In this document: positions 44,280 to 53,170 of the stretch, one piece after another
Position numbering within the stretch: position 1 is the first letter of the stretch
How the letters are laid out: every line of letters starts with the position of its first letter
Assembly: GCA_947500645.1 (NCBI GenBank)
Contig: CANMSD010000004.1
Location: forward strand, 215,093 to 279,092
Direction of reading: 5' to 3'
DNA length: 64,000 nt
Source of the DNA: an uncultured Erythrobacter sp.
Lineage (GTDB): Bacteria; Pseudomonadota; Alphaproteobacteria; Sphingomonadales; Sphingomonadaceae
Made by a program: the position numbers and the translations under genes
Notes under the pieces: model-generated
Database searches by the model: none
What the model was told of the DNA's origin: nothing
Seen by the model: only the letters and a program-made list of their open reading frames with translations

Positions 44280-45404
44280 ATGGCGGATGATCCATCGACC
44301 CAGAGTGATGAAGAGGCGGAGGCGGTTGGCCTGCGCAAGATCATCCATGTCGATATGGATGCGTTTTTCGCCAGCGTGGAGCAGCGCGACAATCCGGAGC
44401 TGCGCGGGAAACCGGTGGCGGTAGGGGGCTCCGGTGGGCGCGGCGTGGTTGCGGCGGCCAGCTACGAAGCACGCAAATTCGGCGTGCGCAGCGCGATGCC
44501 CTCGGTCACGGCCAAGCGGCTGTGCCCCGATCTCATTTTCGTGCGGCACCGCTTCGACGCCTACAAAGAGGCGAGCCGCACGATCCGCAAGATATTCGAG
44601 CATCACACGCCGCATGTCGAACCGCTGAGCCTGGACGAAGCCTATCTCGACGTGACCGAGGACCGGCTCGGCATCGGCTCGGCGACGCGCATTGCCGAAC
44701 TCATCCGGCAAGAGATCAAGGCCAAGACGCAGCTGACCGCGAGTGCGGGCATCTCTTATAACAAGTTTCTCGCCAAGATCGCCAGCGACCAGAACAAGCC
44801 CGACGGCATGTGCGTAATCCGGCCGGGGCAAGGCGCGGATTTCGTCGCCGGCCTGCCGATCCGCCGCTTTCATGGCGTGGGACCGAAGGCGGAGGAGAAG
44901 ATGAAACGTCTCGGCATTGCCAATGGCGCGGATTTGGCCGCGAAGGATATCGAGTTCCTGCGAGAGAATTTCGGCAGCTTTGCGGACTACCTCTATCGCG
45001 CGGCTCGCGGGATCGACCTACGTCCAGTGCGCGCTCACCGGGAACGCAAATCTGTCGGCGGAGAGCGCACTTTCAGCGAGGACATATCGAGTGGTGCGGC
45101 CCTGCGCGAAACGCTGGCCAATATCACCGACATTGTGTGGGAGCGGATCGAGAACTCAAAAGCGCGGGGGCGCACCGTCACGCTCAAGATGAAATACACC
45201 GATTTTCAGAATATGACGCGGTCGAAATCAGTGCCGCATTGGGTCGAGAGCAAGGCCGAGTTCGCGGCGCTTGGGCGCGAATTGCTGGAAGAGGCCTTGC
45301 CGCTGCCAATGCCGATCCGGCTGATGGGTCTGACCCTGTCGAACCTCGACCGCGGCGAGGAAAAGGCGCCGGCAAAAGACACCGCGCAGTTGTCGCTACT
45401 TTAG
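44280..45404 (+). CDS. dinB: DNA polymerase IV (DinB)
   Basis: A 374-residue Y-family translesion polymerase. The catalytic carboxylates are in HVDMDAFFASVEQRD (residues ~24-38) and LSLDEAYLDVT; the thumb helix-hairpin-helix IRRFHGVGPKAEEKM follows, with a little-finger domain after ~250. It ends PAKDTAQLSLL, a likely clamp-binding peptide (QLSLL). No LexA box is seen upstream. Its stop overlaps that of the Nudix gene. Confidence 0.96.
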   Translation: MADDPSTQSDEEAEAVGLRKIIHVDMDAFFASVEQRDNPELRGKPVAVGGSGGRGVVAAASYEARKFGVRSAMPSVTAKRLCPDLIFVRHRFDAYKEASRTIRKIFEHHTPHVEPLSLDEAYLDVTEDRLGIGSATRIAELIRQEIKAKTQLTASAGISYNKFLAKIASDQNKPDGMCVIRPGQGADFVAGLPIRRFHGVGPKAEEKMKRLGIANGADLAAKDIEFLRENFGSFADYLYRAARGIDLRPVRAHRERKSVGGERTFSEDISSGAALRETLANITDIVWERIENSKARGRTVTLKMKYTDFQNMTRSKSVPHWVESKAEFAALGRELLEEALPLPMPIRLMGLTLSNLDRGEEKAPAKDTAQLSLL

Positions 45405-45907
45405 CGGACTGAGCCGCTCTCGCCGGTTTGGGTCCGTAACTGCTCGCGCCAAAACTCAAGGCGTGAACGGGTCTTGCTGCTCAGCGGCTCTGGCAGCGAA
45501 TGCGGCGGGAAGAAGCGCGCCTCTATTACCTCGCGCGCGTCAGGCTGCGGGTGATCGTCGCACAGCGCAGTGAACATGTGGGCGGTGTGCGGCGCGCCCG
45601 ACATCTCTTCAGCGATCGTTCCGATAGGCGTCACAGAGGCGAGCTTCAACCCGAGTTCTTCCTGCACCTCGCGCATTGCAGCCACGGAAGGGTCTTCGCC
45701 TTTCTTGATTCCACCACCGGGCAGCGCCCAGCCATCCGGGCCATAACTGTGTCGGAGCAACAGGAGGTTGCCGCCAAAGTCAGTAATAAGCACTGAGCAT
45801 CCCGCGAGCGGTGTCTTGGTCAGTCCACGCCAGCGATGGCGAACAGAATGCGCGAGCGGCAGAATCGCGCGATGCAGCGGAGCGGGAATCAGTTTTACGA
45901 GATTCAT
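45401..45907 (-). CDS. Nudix hydrolase
   Basis: A 168-residue Nudix hydrolase. The Nudix box is complete (GGGIKKGEDPSVAAMREVQEELG, with REVQEEL helix), so it should cleave a nucleoside diphosphate linked to another group. The basic N-terminus (HRAILPLAHSVRHRWRG) may contact membrane or nucleic acid. It overlaps the pgl gene by ATGA upstream and dinB downstream. Confidence 0.92.
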   Translation of the reverse strand: MNLVKLIPAPLHRAILPLAHSVRHRWRGLTKTPLAGCSVLITDFGGNLLLLRHSYGPDGWALPGGGIKKGEDPSVAAMREVQEELGLKLASVTPIGTIAEEMSGAPHTAHMFTALCDDHPQPDAREVIEARFFPPHSLPEPLSSKTRSRLEFWREQLRTQTGESGSVR

Positions 45908-46533
45908 GCAAAGCAGGTTAGCGCGTGTCCGCGCGCTGCGCCAAGCAATCGCGCAATCGGCAGGTCATGCTCCCCCGCCAAGGCCGCCTTGAACACGCCG
46001 CGCTTCTCACTCGATCCGCCTAGGGTAAACATAAGCTGAGAGGTATTCAGCAATGCCGGGATGGTCAGCGTGATCCGATCAAACGGTGCCTCAGGCGGTA
46101 GCGGATCGGGCGTCAGGCGGCGGATGAGTTTTTGATCATCAATCGCCGGGTTGGTGTTCGGGAAGAGCGAAGCGATATGCCCGTCCGGGCCCATACCCAG
46201 CCAGGTCAGAGCGAATTCGGGCGGCTCGCCTGTATCGGGCAAAGCCATAACCCGCGCGCCTACCGGCTCAAAGATGGCGCGCAGCCTGCCAGTGTTCGAA
46301 GCGGGGTGATCCTCCGGCACTACCCGGTCATCATTGGGCCAGACCGTAATGCGCGACCAATCGAGCGAATGCTTCACCAATGCCTCGAAGATCGGGAACG
46401 GGGTCGAGCCACCGGGCACGGTGATAGCCAACACACCTTCCTCTGCATCAAGTTTGGCGGTGAGCCGCGCAGCAACCCAATCCGCGATCTGCTCAGGCGA
46501 GTTGGCTTCTTTGATTACATGATGATCGGTCAT
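45904..46533 (-). CDS. pgl: 6-phosphogluconolactonase
   Basis: A 209-residue lactonase of the pentose-phosphate/Entner-Doudoroff route. Family blocks: ITVPGGSTPFPIFEAL, VWPNDDRVVPEDHPASNTG, TWLGMGPDGHIASLFPN and ITLTIPALLNTSQ. ATG 46533 follows a leader of about 20 nt that follows the dps terminator. The Nudix gene is co-translated after an ATGA overlap. It may have its own promoter between 46534 and 46580. Confidence 0.95.
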   Translation of the reverse strand: MTDHHVIKEANSPEQIADWVAARLTAKLDAEEGVLAITVPGGSTPFPIFEALVKHSLDWSRITVWPNDDRVVPEDHPASNTGRLRAIFEPVGARVMALPDTGEPPEFALTWLGMGPDGHIASLFPNTNPAIDDQKLIRRLTPDPLPPEAPFDRITLTIPALLNTSQLMFTLGGSSEKRGVFKAALAGEHDLPIARLLGAARGHALTCFA

Positions 46534-46547
46534 CGCACCGGGATAGC

Positions 46548-46580
46548 AAAAAGGCCGCTCCCGACTAGCGGAAACGGCCT
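46548..46580 (-). terminator. Rho-independent terminator after dps
   Basis: On the minus strand AGGCCGTTTCCGCT pairs with GGGAGCGGCCT, followed by TTTTTG. It lies ~80 nt after the dps stop and 15 nt before the pgl ATG. Confidence 0.65.
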
Positions 46581-46659
46581 AGTGCATGCGTATTCTTTGA
46601 TGATGTCACGCCGGATAACGTCAGCTCCAAAATAGACGCCAACGTGACAACATCCCAGA

Positions 46660-47121
46660 TTACTGCAGGATAGAGGTTAGGAACCAGACGCGCTCCTCAG
46701 CGGTATCAGTCCAGTCGTCGAGCAAGCCGTCGGTGGCATTGTCGCCAGCTTCTTCGGCCAATGGCTTCATAGCTTTCAGACGCTCAACCATCTTGGAGTT
46801 GTCGTCACGCAATTCGGCGACCATATCTTCGGCGGATAGCGTAGTGCTGTCCTGATCCTTGATCTGCGTGTGCTGCGCGATCGAACCAACCGAGGTCAAT
46901 GTGTCAGCTCCGAGTTTGCGCGCCCGTTCACCGATAGCATCAATCTGGTCGCGAATTTCAATCGCCTGTTCGTCAAACAGCAGATGAAGGTCGCGGAAAC
47001 GCGGACCCTTCACGTGCCAGTGAAAGTTCTTCGTTTTGACGTAGAGCGCAAAATGATCGGCCAACAAGCCATTGATCTCGCTCACCAGAGCAGTCTTCGA
47101 GTTGTTTTTTGGGTCCAGCAT
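46660..47121 (-). CDS. dps: Dps family ferritin-like protein
   Basis: A 153-residue mini-ferritin that stores iron, uses up H2O2 and covers DNA. FHWHVKGPRFRDLHLLFDEQA supplies the first ferroxidase ligands (His and Asp), and the four-helix pattern runs through. ATG 47121 has AGGAGG upstream; the longer frame to 47187 is unlikely. Upstream DNA shows no OxyR-like or extended stress promoter I can defend. A terminator follows. Confidence 0.93.
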   Translation of the reverse strand: MLDPKNNSKTALVSEINGLLADHFALYVKTKNFHWHVKGPRFRDLHLLFDEQAIEIRDQIDAIGERARKLGADTLTSVGSIAQHTQIKDQDSTTLSAEDMVAELRDDNSKMVERLKAMKPLAEEAGDNATDGLLDDWTDTAEERVWFLTSILQ

Positions 47122-47231
47122 AAATGCCTCCTGAATTCGTGTTCGTCTTTTCGACGTCGTACAGTCATTCAACGGCCCAGCCGACAATACGTTTCAACAA
47201 ATTGGCAAATCGCAGTAATCGCTAAATGCGA

Positions 47232-47795
47232 TCAGAGGATCGTGTAACGAGCATTCAATCCAGCCAGCGCTGCCGCAACAAACAAACAAATCGCGAAAGC
47301 AAGCCTCAGATAACGCAGCGGAATTTTCGCAGGCAACGTGCCACCTAAGCTCCAGCCAAGCGCAATCGCTGCACCTCCACCAACCGCACCGCCAATTGCA
47401 GCAGTCAGCGGATAGCTCGCTTCCGCCGCGAGCGCGAAGATCGCAAACCGCGCGCCATCGCTCAGTTGCCGAGCAAGCAGGACGATGCCGATTGCTCCCA
47501 ATGAGCGTGTCGGCTCGTTGAGCGCTTTCTCTCGCACCGGCCACGCCAGCTCTATGGCCGCTGCAAGCAGCGCAAAGGCAACGAGCATATCGGCAGCGCG
47601 CGGCGGCAGAAGCGCGGCAATGGTCGAACCGGCGAAGGCCATGATGGCCGCGCTGATGCTCGCGACGGCGAAGCCAAGGATCAGCAAACCCACACTGCTG
47701 CCCAACCGATCGGACAGACGCGCCACCAGCAATTGATCGCGCCCACCCAGCGCAATCGCAAAAACCAACAGCAATGTGAGAAGAAACGAGTCCAT
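47232..47795 (-). CDS. UPF0016/GDT1-like membrane protein with altered motifs
   Basis: A 187-residue membrane protein with six helices in two related halves, as in the GDT1/TMEM165/UPF0016 family, whose members move Mn2+ or Ca2+. The family motif E-x-G-D-[KR]-[TS] is replaced here by ALGGRDQ in the first half and by QLSDGAR in the second. That loss of the charged ligands questions ion transport. The family call rests on size and helix layout. Confidence 0.6.
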   Translation of the reverse strand: MDSFLLTLLLVFAIALGGRDQLLVARLSDRLGSSVGLLILGFAVASISAAIMAFAGSTIAALLPPRAADMLVAFALLAAAIELAWPVREKALNEPTRSLGAIGIVLLARQLSDGARFAIFALAAEASYPLTAAIGGAVGGGAAIALGWSLGGTLPAKIPLRYLRLAFAICLFVAAALAGLNARYTIL

Positions 47796-47936
47796 TCATG
47801 CGCCCCAATGCAGTTCGCGGCCTAGCACGTTCAAAACAATTGACCAGAAGCAGCCTCTGCTCACCGTTAGAGTCAGCGCTGCTGCGAAACGAACGCTTGA
47901 CATCTCTCTGCATTTAGTTCGTATGCGAAACAATTC

Positions 47937-48407
47937 ATGGCAAAACTTCGGATCTTCCACCAGCTACAGGCGGCTCATTCTGCGCTCTTTCGAGCGGCAG
48001 ACCATCACCTGCGGGACCAAATCGGCCTTGGCAGCGCGCAACAGGCAATCCTGTTTGTGCTCGCAAAGGAAGATGGTGTGTCACTGGGTGACCTTGCCAA
48101 GCGGCTGCATTTGGGAAAATCGGGCTTGAGCGGCCTGGTCGATCGGATGGAAACTGCGGGACTCGTCAAACGCATCCCGAACCCGCACGATCGCCGCGTT
48201 ATCGAGCTGCATATCGAGCCGGCAGGGCGCACAATTGCCGAGCGCACTGCGCCGCTGACCAAGGCGGTAAATGAAGAACTTCTCACCCCATTTTCACAAA
48301 GCGAGCGCGAGATCATCGCCCGCTTTCTCGATCACATTACGGCAAACTCAGAGGCCGTCACTGCGAGCAACATGGCCGCGCAATTGACCGAAGGAACTCC
48401 CGCATGA
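47937..48407 (+). CDS. MarR family transcriptional regulator
   Basis: A 156-residue winged-helix regulator. The MarR core is clear: SLGDLAKRLHLGKSGLSGLVDRMETAGLVKRIPNPHDRR is written here in parts (SLGDLAKRLHLGKSG, LVDRMETAGLV, PHDRRVIELHI). ATG 47937. Its stop overlaps the downstream crotonase start (ATGA), so the enzyme's CoA ester is a plausible ligand. No operator was identified. Confidence 0.92.
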   Translation: MAKLRIFHQLQAAHSALFRAADHHLRDQIGLGSAQQAILFVLAKEDGVSLGDLAKRLHLGKSGLSGLVDRMETAGLVKRIPNPHDRRVIELHIEPAGRTIAERTAPLTKAVNEELLTPFSQSEREIIARFLDHITANSEAVTASNMAAQLTEGTPA

Positions 48408-49162
48408 CCAACCACATAATTATTGAAGCAGCCGACCGTTTGGTGACGGTCAAATTCAACCGTCCGGAGAAGAAGAACGCCATCACGCAAGACATGTATC
48501 AGGCGATGGCCGATGCGGTGAACGCCTATGCTGCAGACGATACCAACCGCGCGCTGATGTTTACCGCAGACAGCGACTATTTTACTTCCGGTAACGATCT
48601 TCAGGATTTTGCCATGGGTTCACGCGGCGACGGCATCCCGCCGGTCGCTCAGTTCCTGTACGCGATCAAGGATTGCCCTAAGCCGATGATTGCAGCGGTC
48701 AATGGTCCGGCGATTGGCGTTGGTCTGACGCTGACCTTGCATTGCGACCTTGTTTACGCCGCGCAATCGGCGACCTTCGCTGCGCCATTTGTGAAGTTGG
48801 GCGTGGTGCCGGAAGCTGCATCGTCGATGTTGCTGCCTGCCGCGATTGGCATGGCGGCAGCAAACGATGTTTTTATGACCGGGCGCACTCTCACATCGGA
48901 CGAAGCGCTACGCATGGGGCTTATCTCGCGTGTGTTCGAGGATGGTGAATTTGCCGCTGAAACGCAGGCGCTCGCCCTGCTGGTTGCCAATGCGGCTCCC
49001 AATGCGATGCGTCATGCCAAGGCTCTGGTGCGCAATCAGAATGAGGCGGTAACCGAGTGCATGAATGCGGAGAGCGAAATCTTCGCAGCGCAATTGCAGT
49101 CACCCGAATTCGGCGAAAGCGTCGCGGCGATGATGGCGAAGCGGCCGGCGGTCTATCCGTAA
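48404..49162 (+). CDS. Enoyl-CoA hydratase/isomerase family protein
   Basis: A 252-residue crotonase-fold protein. The pocket shows SDYFTSGNDLQDF and NGPAIGVGLTLTLHCDL, with FVKLGVVPEAASSMLLP near the usual second glutamate (Glu in VPEAAS). It acts on an acyl-CoA, perhaps an aromatic or branched one. Co-translated with MarR. It is a different crotonase from the two in the valine operon. Confidence 0.88.
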   Translation: MTNHIIIEAADRLVTVKFNRPEKKNAITQDMYQAMADAVNAYAADDTNRALMFTADSDYFTSGNDLQDFAMGSRGDGIPPVAQFLYAIKDCPKPMIAAVNGPAIGVGLTLTLHCDLVYAAQSATFAAPFVKLGVVPEAASSMLLPAAIGMAAANDVFMTGRTLTSDEALRMGLISRVFEDGEFAAETQALALLVANAAPNAMRHAKALVRNQNEAVTECMNAESEIFAAQLQSPEFGESVAAMMAKRPAVYP

Positions 49163-49229
49163 CTCGCTTCGTGCTGGCCCAGTCTCATCCTTTGAGACCG
49201 GGTATTCGATAACTCTTGTTTCTTTGCGA

Positions 49230-49343
49230 TCAGGCGAACAGGCTAGGGCTCGCTGGGACAATGGCCGTTGCAAACAGGATTGCGGACATTGAAAGCGACA
49301 GGACGGCTGCGAGAACTGTGGTACGATTGGCATTGGCGTACAT
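49230..49343 (-). CDS. 37-residue membrane microprotein (tandem copy B)
   Basis: A 37-residue single-helix protein, too short for standard gene calling. It reads MYANANRTTVLAAVLSL and then SAILFATAIVPASPSLFA. It is a paralogue of the next gene upstream (about 60% identity by eye), with the same VPASPxLFA end, and an AAGGAAA ribosome site. A hydrophobic segment covers residues ~9-28, so it probably spans the inner membrane. Function unknown. Confidence 0.8.
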   Translation of the reverse strand: MYANANRTTVLAAVLSLSMSAILFATAIVPASPSLFA

Positions 49344-49374
49344 GATAAATTTCCTTGCTTGGGGATGATCGCTG

Positions 49375-49488
49375 TTAGGCGAAGAGGCCGGGGCTGGCTG
49401 GAACGATTGCAGTGGCGAACAGCACCGCTGAGATGGTCAGCGAGAACACTGCTGCGAAGACGGTGGTGTTGGTTTCAGTAGCGAACAT
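49375..49488 (-). CDS. 37-residue membrane microprotein (tandem copy A)
   Basis: A 37-residue protein reading MFATETNTTVFAAVFSL, SAVLFATAIVPASPGLFA. It lies 31 nt upstream of copy B on the same strand and has an AGGAG site before the ATG. Both copies share TTVxAAVxSL, SAxLFATAIVPASPxLFA and their exact length, which shows purifying selection on protein sequence. Single TM segment; the conserved C-terminus is probably outside or at the membrane surface. Function unknown. Confidence 0.8.
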   Translation of the reverse strand: MFATETNTTVFAAVFSLTISAVLFATAIVPASPGLFA

Positions 49489-49701
49489 AGTGGGGCTCCT
49501 ATCGGTTGTTTCGTATCTGGCGGGTCGATCCCGCTGGATGAAAACAACTTGCAGGAGCTGTGCCAAACTCGAAAAACGGCAGAAAACTGCGGATTTTCCG
49601 AACCAAGATGAACCGCAGATAAATGCGATTTGCGCATCATTGGGGAATTTTACCAAATCTTGGGATCGCACCTTTCGGGACTCTGCCAAATCTGCCAGAC
49701 T

Positions 49702-49775
49702 TGGAGCGGGTGAAGGGAATCGAACCCTCGTCGCTTGCTTGGGAAGCAAGAGCTCTACCATTGAGCTACACCCGC
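49702..49775 (-). tRNA. tRNA-Gly(CCC)
   Basis: A 74-nt cloverleaf on the minus strand: acceptor GCGGGTG/CACCCGC, D-arm GCTCAATGGTAGAGC, anticodon stem CTTGC/GCAAG with loop TTCCCAA (anticodon CCC), T-loop TTCGATT, and an encoded 3' TCCA. The sequence closely follows the E. coli glyU pattern. Confidence 0.97.
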
Positions 49776-49813
49776 AATTGAGGCGCGCTATTGCCGCCAA
49801 CCGCTCGCGCACG

Positions 49814-50542
49814 TCAAGCGACTTTGCGAGCGCCAGCGCCTTTTACCTTGGGCTTAGTCTGGATCGTGAAATAGATAATCAGGCCGACGCCGATTACGCT
49901 TGGCCCGGCCCAGATCAGCGGGTTGAACACCTGCTCTGGTACGAGCCGGATAAGCCCGACCGATAGAAATGCGGTATAGGCCGAGATCCCCATACCGATC
50001 AGCGCTCGGAAATGTTCACCGACATAGGCCATCGGCGCGGCGGAGGGCTGCGCACGCCAGATAAACAGCTGCTGCATCAGCATCGCAATCAGGCCCACGC
50101 CGGCGACCAGCACCATCAGCGGATGACCGACACGAAAGCCGAAATAGCCGCACCACAAAGCCGATAGCACCACCGCAGCCATTACCGCCTGATACCGCGC
50201 CGCGCGTAGCGGCACACGCTTCCGACCGTGCTTGACGGTGGCCAGGCCGTAATCCGCAAAGCCAATCGTCAGCAGCCCGAGATAGAGCATCATCCAGCCG
50301 AACAGGCCGGCGAACAGCTCGCGGTCGGTGATCGAGGGAATGCGTTGCTCCGGACCATAGAGCGACAGCAGCGCCATCGCGATGGCGAGCGCGCCTGCGC
50401 CTATGAAACCATAGCAGGCGGCCTTGCCCCATTTACGATGTGCCTTGCCGCCCTTGCGCGCGGCAATCGGCACCCAAAAGGCGACGAGGCCAATTGTTCC
50501 GGCGATGACATGCACCACCACTAGGGCTTCGAACACATGCAT
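49814..50542 (-). CDS. Hypothetical DUF2306-like membrane protein
   Basis: A 242-residue inner-membrane protein with seven or so helices. It opens VFEALVVVHVIAGTIGLVAFWVPI, with a KGGKAHRKWGKAACYGF loop (basic histidine-containing), as in DUF2306-type membrane proteins of unknown role. ATG 50542 begins the first helix. It stands alone between a tRNA and the divergent mmsA. Confidence 0.7.
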   Translation of the reverse strand: MHVFEALVVVHVIAGTIGLVAFWVPIAARKGGKAHRKWGKAACYGFIGAGALAIAMALLSLYGPEQRIPSITDRELFAGLFGWMMLYLGLLTIGFADYGLATVKHGRKRVPLRAARYQAVMAAVVLSALWCGYFGFRVGHPLMVLVAGVGLIAMLMQQLFIWRAQPSAAPMAYVGEHFRALIGMGISAYTAFLSVGLIRLVPEQVFNPLIWAGPSVIGVGLIIYFTIQTKPKVKGAGARKVA

Positions 50543-50704
50543 TACGGCGCATGGGTGCACAAAATTTCGTTGTGACACAACCGCGAGACAGATCGTTTCA
50601 CGATTTGTCGCTTCCGGCGTTTGCCCTTTCGTGGGCGCTCACAAAGCTTGCGTGCACCTACCGCTCCTGCGATTGAACGGCGCAATAGAGGAGAGACGAA
50701 CACC

Positions 50705-52201
50705 ATGCGTCAGATTGATCATTTCATGGTTGGCGGCCCCGATACATCCGCCGCTCGCAAGCATCAGGTGTGGAACCCATCGACCGGCGAAGTTCAGGCC
50801 GAAGTCGCACTTGGCGACACCGCGCTGCTCGAACAGGCCGTGGCGACGGCCAAGCAGGTCCAGCCCGCATGGGCGGCGACCAACCCGCAAAAGCGCGCCC
50901 GAGTGATGTTCAAGTTCAAGGAACTGATCGAAGCCAACATGCAGGAGCTGGCCGAGCTGCTTTCGAGCGAGCATGGCAAGGTGATCGACGATGCCAAGGG
51001 TGATGTTCAGCGCGGACTGGAAGTCATTGAGTTCGCATGTGGCATCCCGCAAGTGCTGAAGGGCGAATACACGCAAGGGGCGGGTCCGGGCATCGATGTC
51101 TATTCCATGCGCCAACCGCTTGGAATTGGCGCTGGCATCACCCCGTTCAACTTCCCGGCGATGATCCCGATGTGGATGTTCGGCATGGCGATAGCGGCGG
51201 GCAACGCCTTTATTCTCAAGCCATCCGAGCGCGATCCAAGCGTGCCGGTGCGGCTCGCCGAATTGTTCGTAGAAGCCGGCGCTCCAGAAGGGCTCTTGCA
51301 AGTCGTCCATGGGGACAAAGCGATGGTCGATGCGATCATCGAGCACCCGGACATCCCGGCAATCAGTTTTGTCGGTTCGTCCGATATTGCGCACTACATC
51401 TATCATCGCGGCGCAGAACACGGGAAGCGCGTACAGGCCTTTGGCGGCGCGAAGAACCACGGCATTGTCATGCCGGATGCCGACCTTGATCAGGTCGTGA
51501 ACGATCTCGCGGGCGCAGCGTTCGGTTCGGCGGGTGAACGCTGCATGGCTCTGCCCGTAGTGGTCCCTGTCGGTGAAGATACGGCAGACCGACTTCGCGA
51601 AAAGCTGATCCCGGCGATCAATGCTCTGCGCATCGGCGTCTCAACCGATCCTGACGCGCATTATGGCCCGGTCGTGACGCCCGAGCACAAGGCGCGGATC
51701 GAACAATGGATCACCACAGCCGAAGAAGAAGGTGCAGAGATCGTGGTCGACGGTCGCGGCTTCTCGCTGCAAGGTCATGAGAACGGCTTCTTTGTCGGAC
51801 CGACCCTGATCGACCGCGTGACCCCGCAAATGGCAAGCTACCAGGAAGAGATCTTTGGCCCCGTACTCCAGATCGTACGCGCCAAGGATTTCGAGGACGC
51901 AGTGCGCCTGCCGAGCGAGCACCAGTATGGAAACGGCGTCGCGATCTTCACGCGCAACGGACACGCCGCGCGCGAGTTTGCGAGCCGCGTGAATGTCGGC
52001 ATGGTCGGCATCAACGTGCCAATTCCCGTTCCGGTCAGTTATCACACTTTCGGCGGGTGGAAGCGCTCAGGCTTCGGCGATGTCGATCAATATGGCACCG
52101 AGGGCCTGCAATTCTGGACCAAGAAGAAGAAGGTGACCCAACGCTGGCCCGATGGCGGCGGTGATGGTTCGAACGCCTTTGTCATTCCGACAATGGGGTG
52201 A
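50705..52201 (+). CDS. mmsA: CoA-acylating methylmalonate-semialdehyde dehydrogenase MmsA
   Basis: A 498-residue aldehyde dehydrogenase that turns methylmalonate semialdehyde into propionyl-CoA and CO2. NAD-fold blocks GITPFNFPAMIPMWMF, NAFILKPSERDPS and ISFVGSSDIAHYIYH, and the cysteine site GSAGERCMALPVV, match MmsA. It lacks the usual catalytic glutamate, as in CoA-acylating members. ATG 50705 after a GAGGAGAG-like site. Separate from the other valine genes by four genes. Confidence 0.95.
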   Translation: MRQIDHFMVGGPDTSAARKHQVWNPSTGEVQAEVALGDTALLEQAVATAKQVQPAWAATNPQKRARVMFKFKELIEANMQELAELLSSEHGKVIDDAKGDVQRGLEVIEFACGIPQVLKGEYTQGAGPGIDVYSMRQPLGIGAGITPFNFPAMIPMWMFGMAIAAGNAFILKPSERDPSVPVRLAELFVEAGAPEGLLQVVHGDKAMVDAIIEHPDIPAISFVGSSDIAHYIYHRGAEHGKRVQAFGGAKNHGIVMPDADLDQVVNDLAGAAFGSAGERCMALPVVVPVGEDTADRLREKLIPAINALRIGVSTDPDAHYGPVVTPEHKARIEQWITTAEEEGAEIVVDGRGFSLQGHENGFFVGPTLIDRVTPQMASYQEEIFGPVLQIVRAKDFEDAVRLPSEHQYGNGVAIFTRNGHAAREFASRVNVGMVGINVPIPVPVSYHTFGGWKRSGFGDVDQYGTEGLQFWTKKKKVTQRWPDGGGDGSNAFVIPTMG

Positions 52202-52204
52202 CCA

Positions 52205-53170
52205 ATGGTTGTGCTGCGCTGGTTGCTGCTCATTGTCTTTGCCGCAAGCTCCGCAACAGCATGGGCTGAGGCTCCAAGCGAAGGACAGGCACAGAAACGG
52301 ATCGCACTGACATTCGACGACACGCCACGCCATCCGGGCGCATTCCTGTCAGAGGATGAGCGAACCGAACGCTTGATCGCGGCCTTGAAGCAGGCAGGCG
52401 TCGAACAGGCGGCTTTCTTCATAAATCCGGGCAAGATTTCCGAGCGACCGGGAGCGAAGAAACGCATCGCTGCCTACGTGTCAGCTGGCCATGTCCTCGC
52501 CAATCACACCGGCGATCATCCAAAGCTGCGCGATACACCCTCGGATGACTACATCGCCAACATCGATGCAGCGGAAGAATGGCTGAGAGATCACGAAGCC
52601 TATCGCCCGTGGTTCCGCTTTCCCTATCTGGACGAAGGCGGCAGCGACAAAGCGAAACGCGATGCGATCCGCGATGCCCTCGCAGAGCGCGGCCTGAGCA
52701 ATGGCTATGTCACTGTCGACGCGTCTGACTGGTTCTACGACCAGGCTGCAAGCGATGCTGTGCGAGGTGGGAAGACGCTCGATCTGGATGCCCTAAAACA
52801 GCTGTTCGTGGAAAGCCATGTCGAAGCGGCCGAAACCTATGACGGGATCGCCCGAGAGGCGTTGGGGCGTTCACCGGCGCATGTGATGCTGCTGCATGAG
52901 GCCGACGTGACAGTGTTGTTCCTTGGTGATCTCATCACGAAGCTGAAGGCAGAGGGCTGGACAATCATCAGCGCCGATGAAGCCTATGCTGATCCGATTT
53001 CGGATGAGATGCCGGATGTGCCCTATTCGCAAGGCACTCTGGTCGAGATGATTGCATGGGAACGGGGTATGCCAGCCCCGCGCTGGTATGATCGCAATGA
53101 CGTTGCGCTGGCAGGCAGGCTGTTTAATGAACGTGTTCTTGGCATCTTGGAAAGTGAGCCTTCGCAATGA
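52205..53170 (+). CDS. Polysaccharide deacetylase
   Basis: A 321-residue secreted NodB-type deacetylase. After a signal peptide (ending TAWA) it carries TFDDTPRHPG (Asp-Asp), an AxHTGDHP (NHTGDH) histidine pair, and FRFPYLDEGG with the arginine. It removes acetyl groups from N-acetylated glycans such as peptidoglycan, chitin or biofilm polymers. Starts 3 nt after mmsA and overlaps the lipoprotein by ATGA. Confidence 0.9.
   Translation: MVVLRWLLLIVFAASSATAWAEAPSEGQAQKRIALTFDDTPRHPGAFLSEDERTERLIAALKQAGVEQAAFFINPGKISERPGAKKRIAAYVSAGHVLANHTGDHPKLRDTPSDDYIANIDAAEEWLRDHEAYRPWFRFPYLDEGGSDKAKRDAIRDALAERGLSNGYVTVDASDWFYDQAASDAVRGGKTLDLDALKQLFVESHVEAAETYDGIAREALGRSPAHVMLLHEADVTVLFLGDLITKLKAEGWTIISADEAYADPISDEMPDVPYSQGTLVEMIAWERGMPAPRWYDRNDVALAGRLFNERVLGILESEPSQ

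Noticed and set aside
49702..49775. tRNA-Gly as an integration site of a genomic island.
   Set aside because: No direct repeat of its 3' end, integrase or composition change is visible around it.
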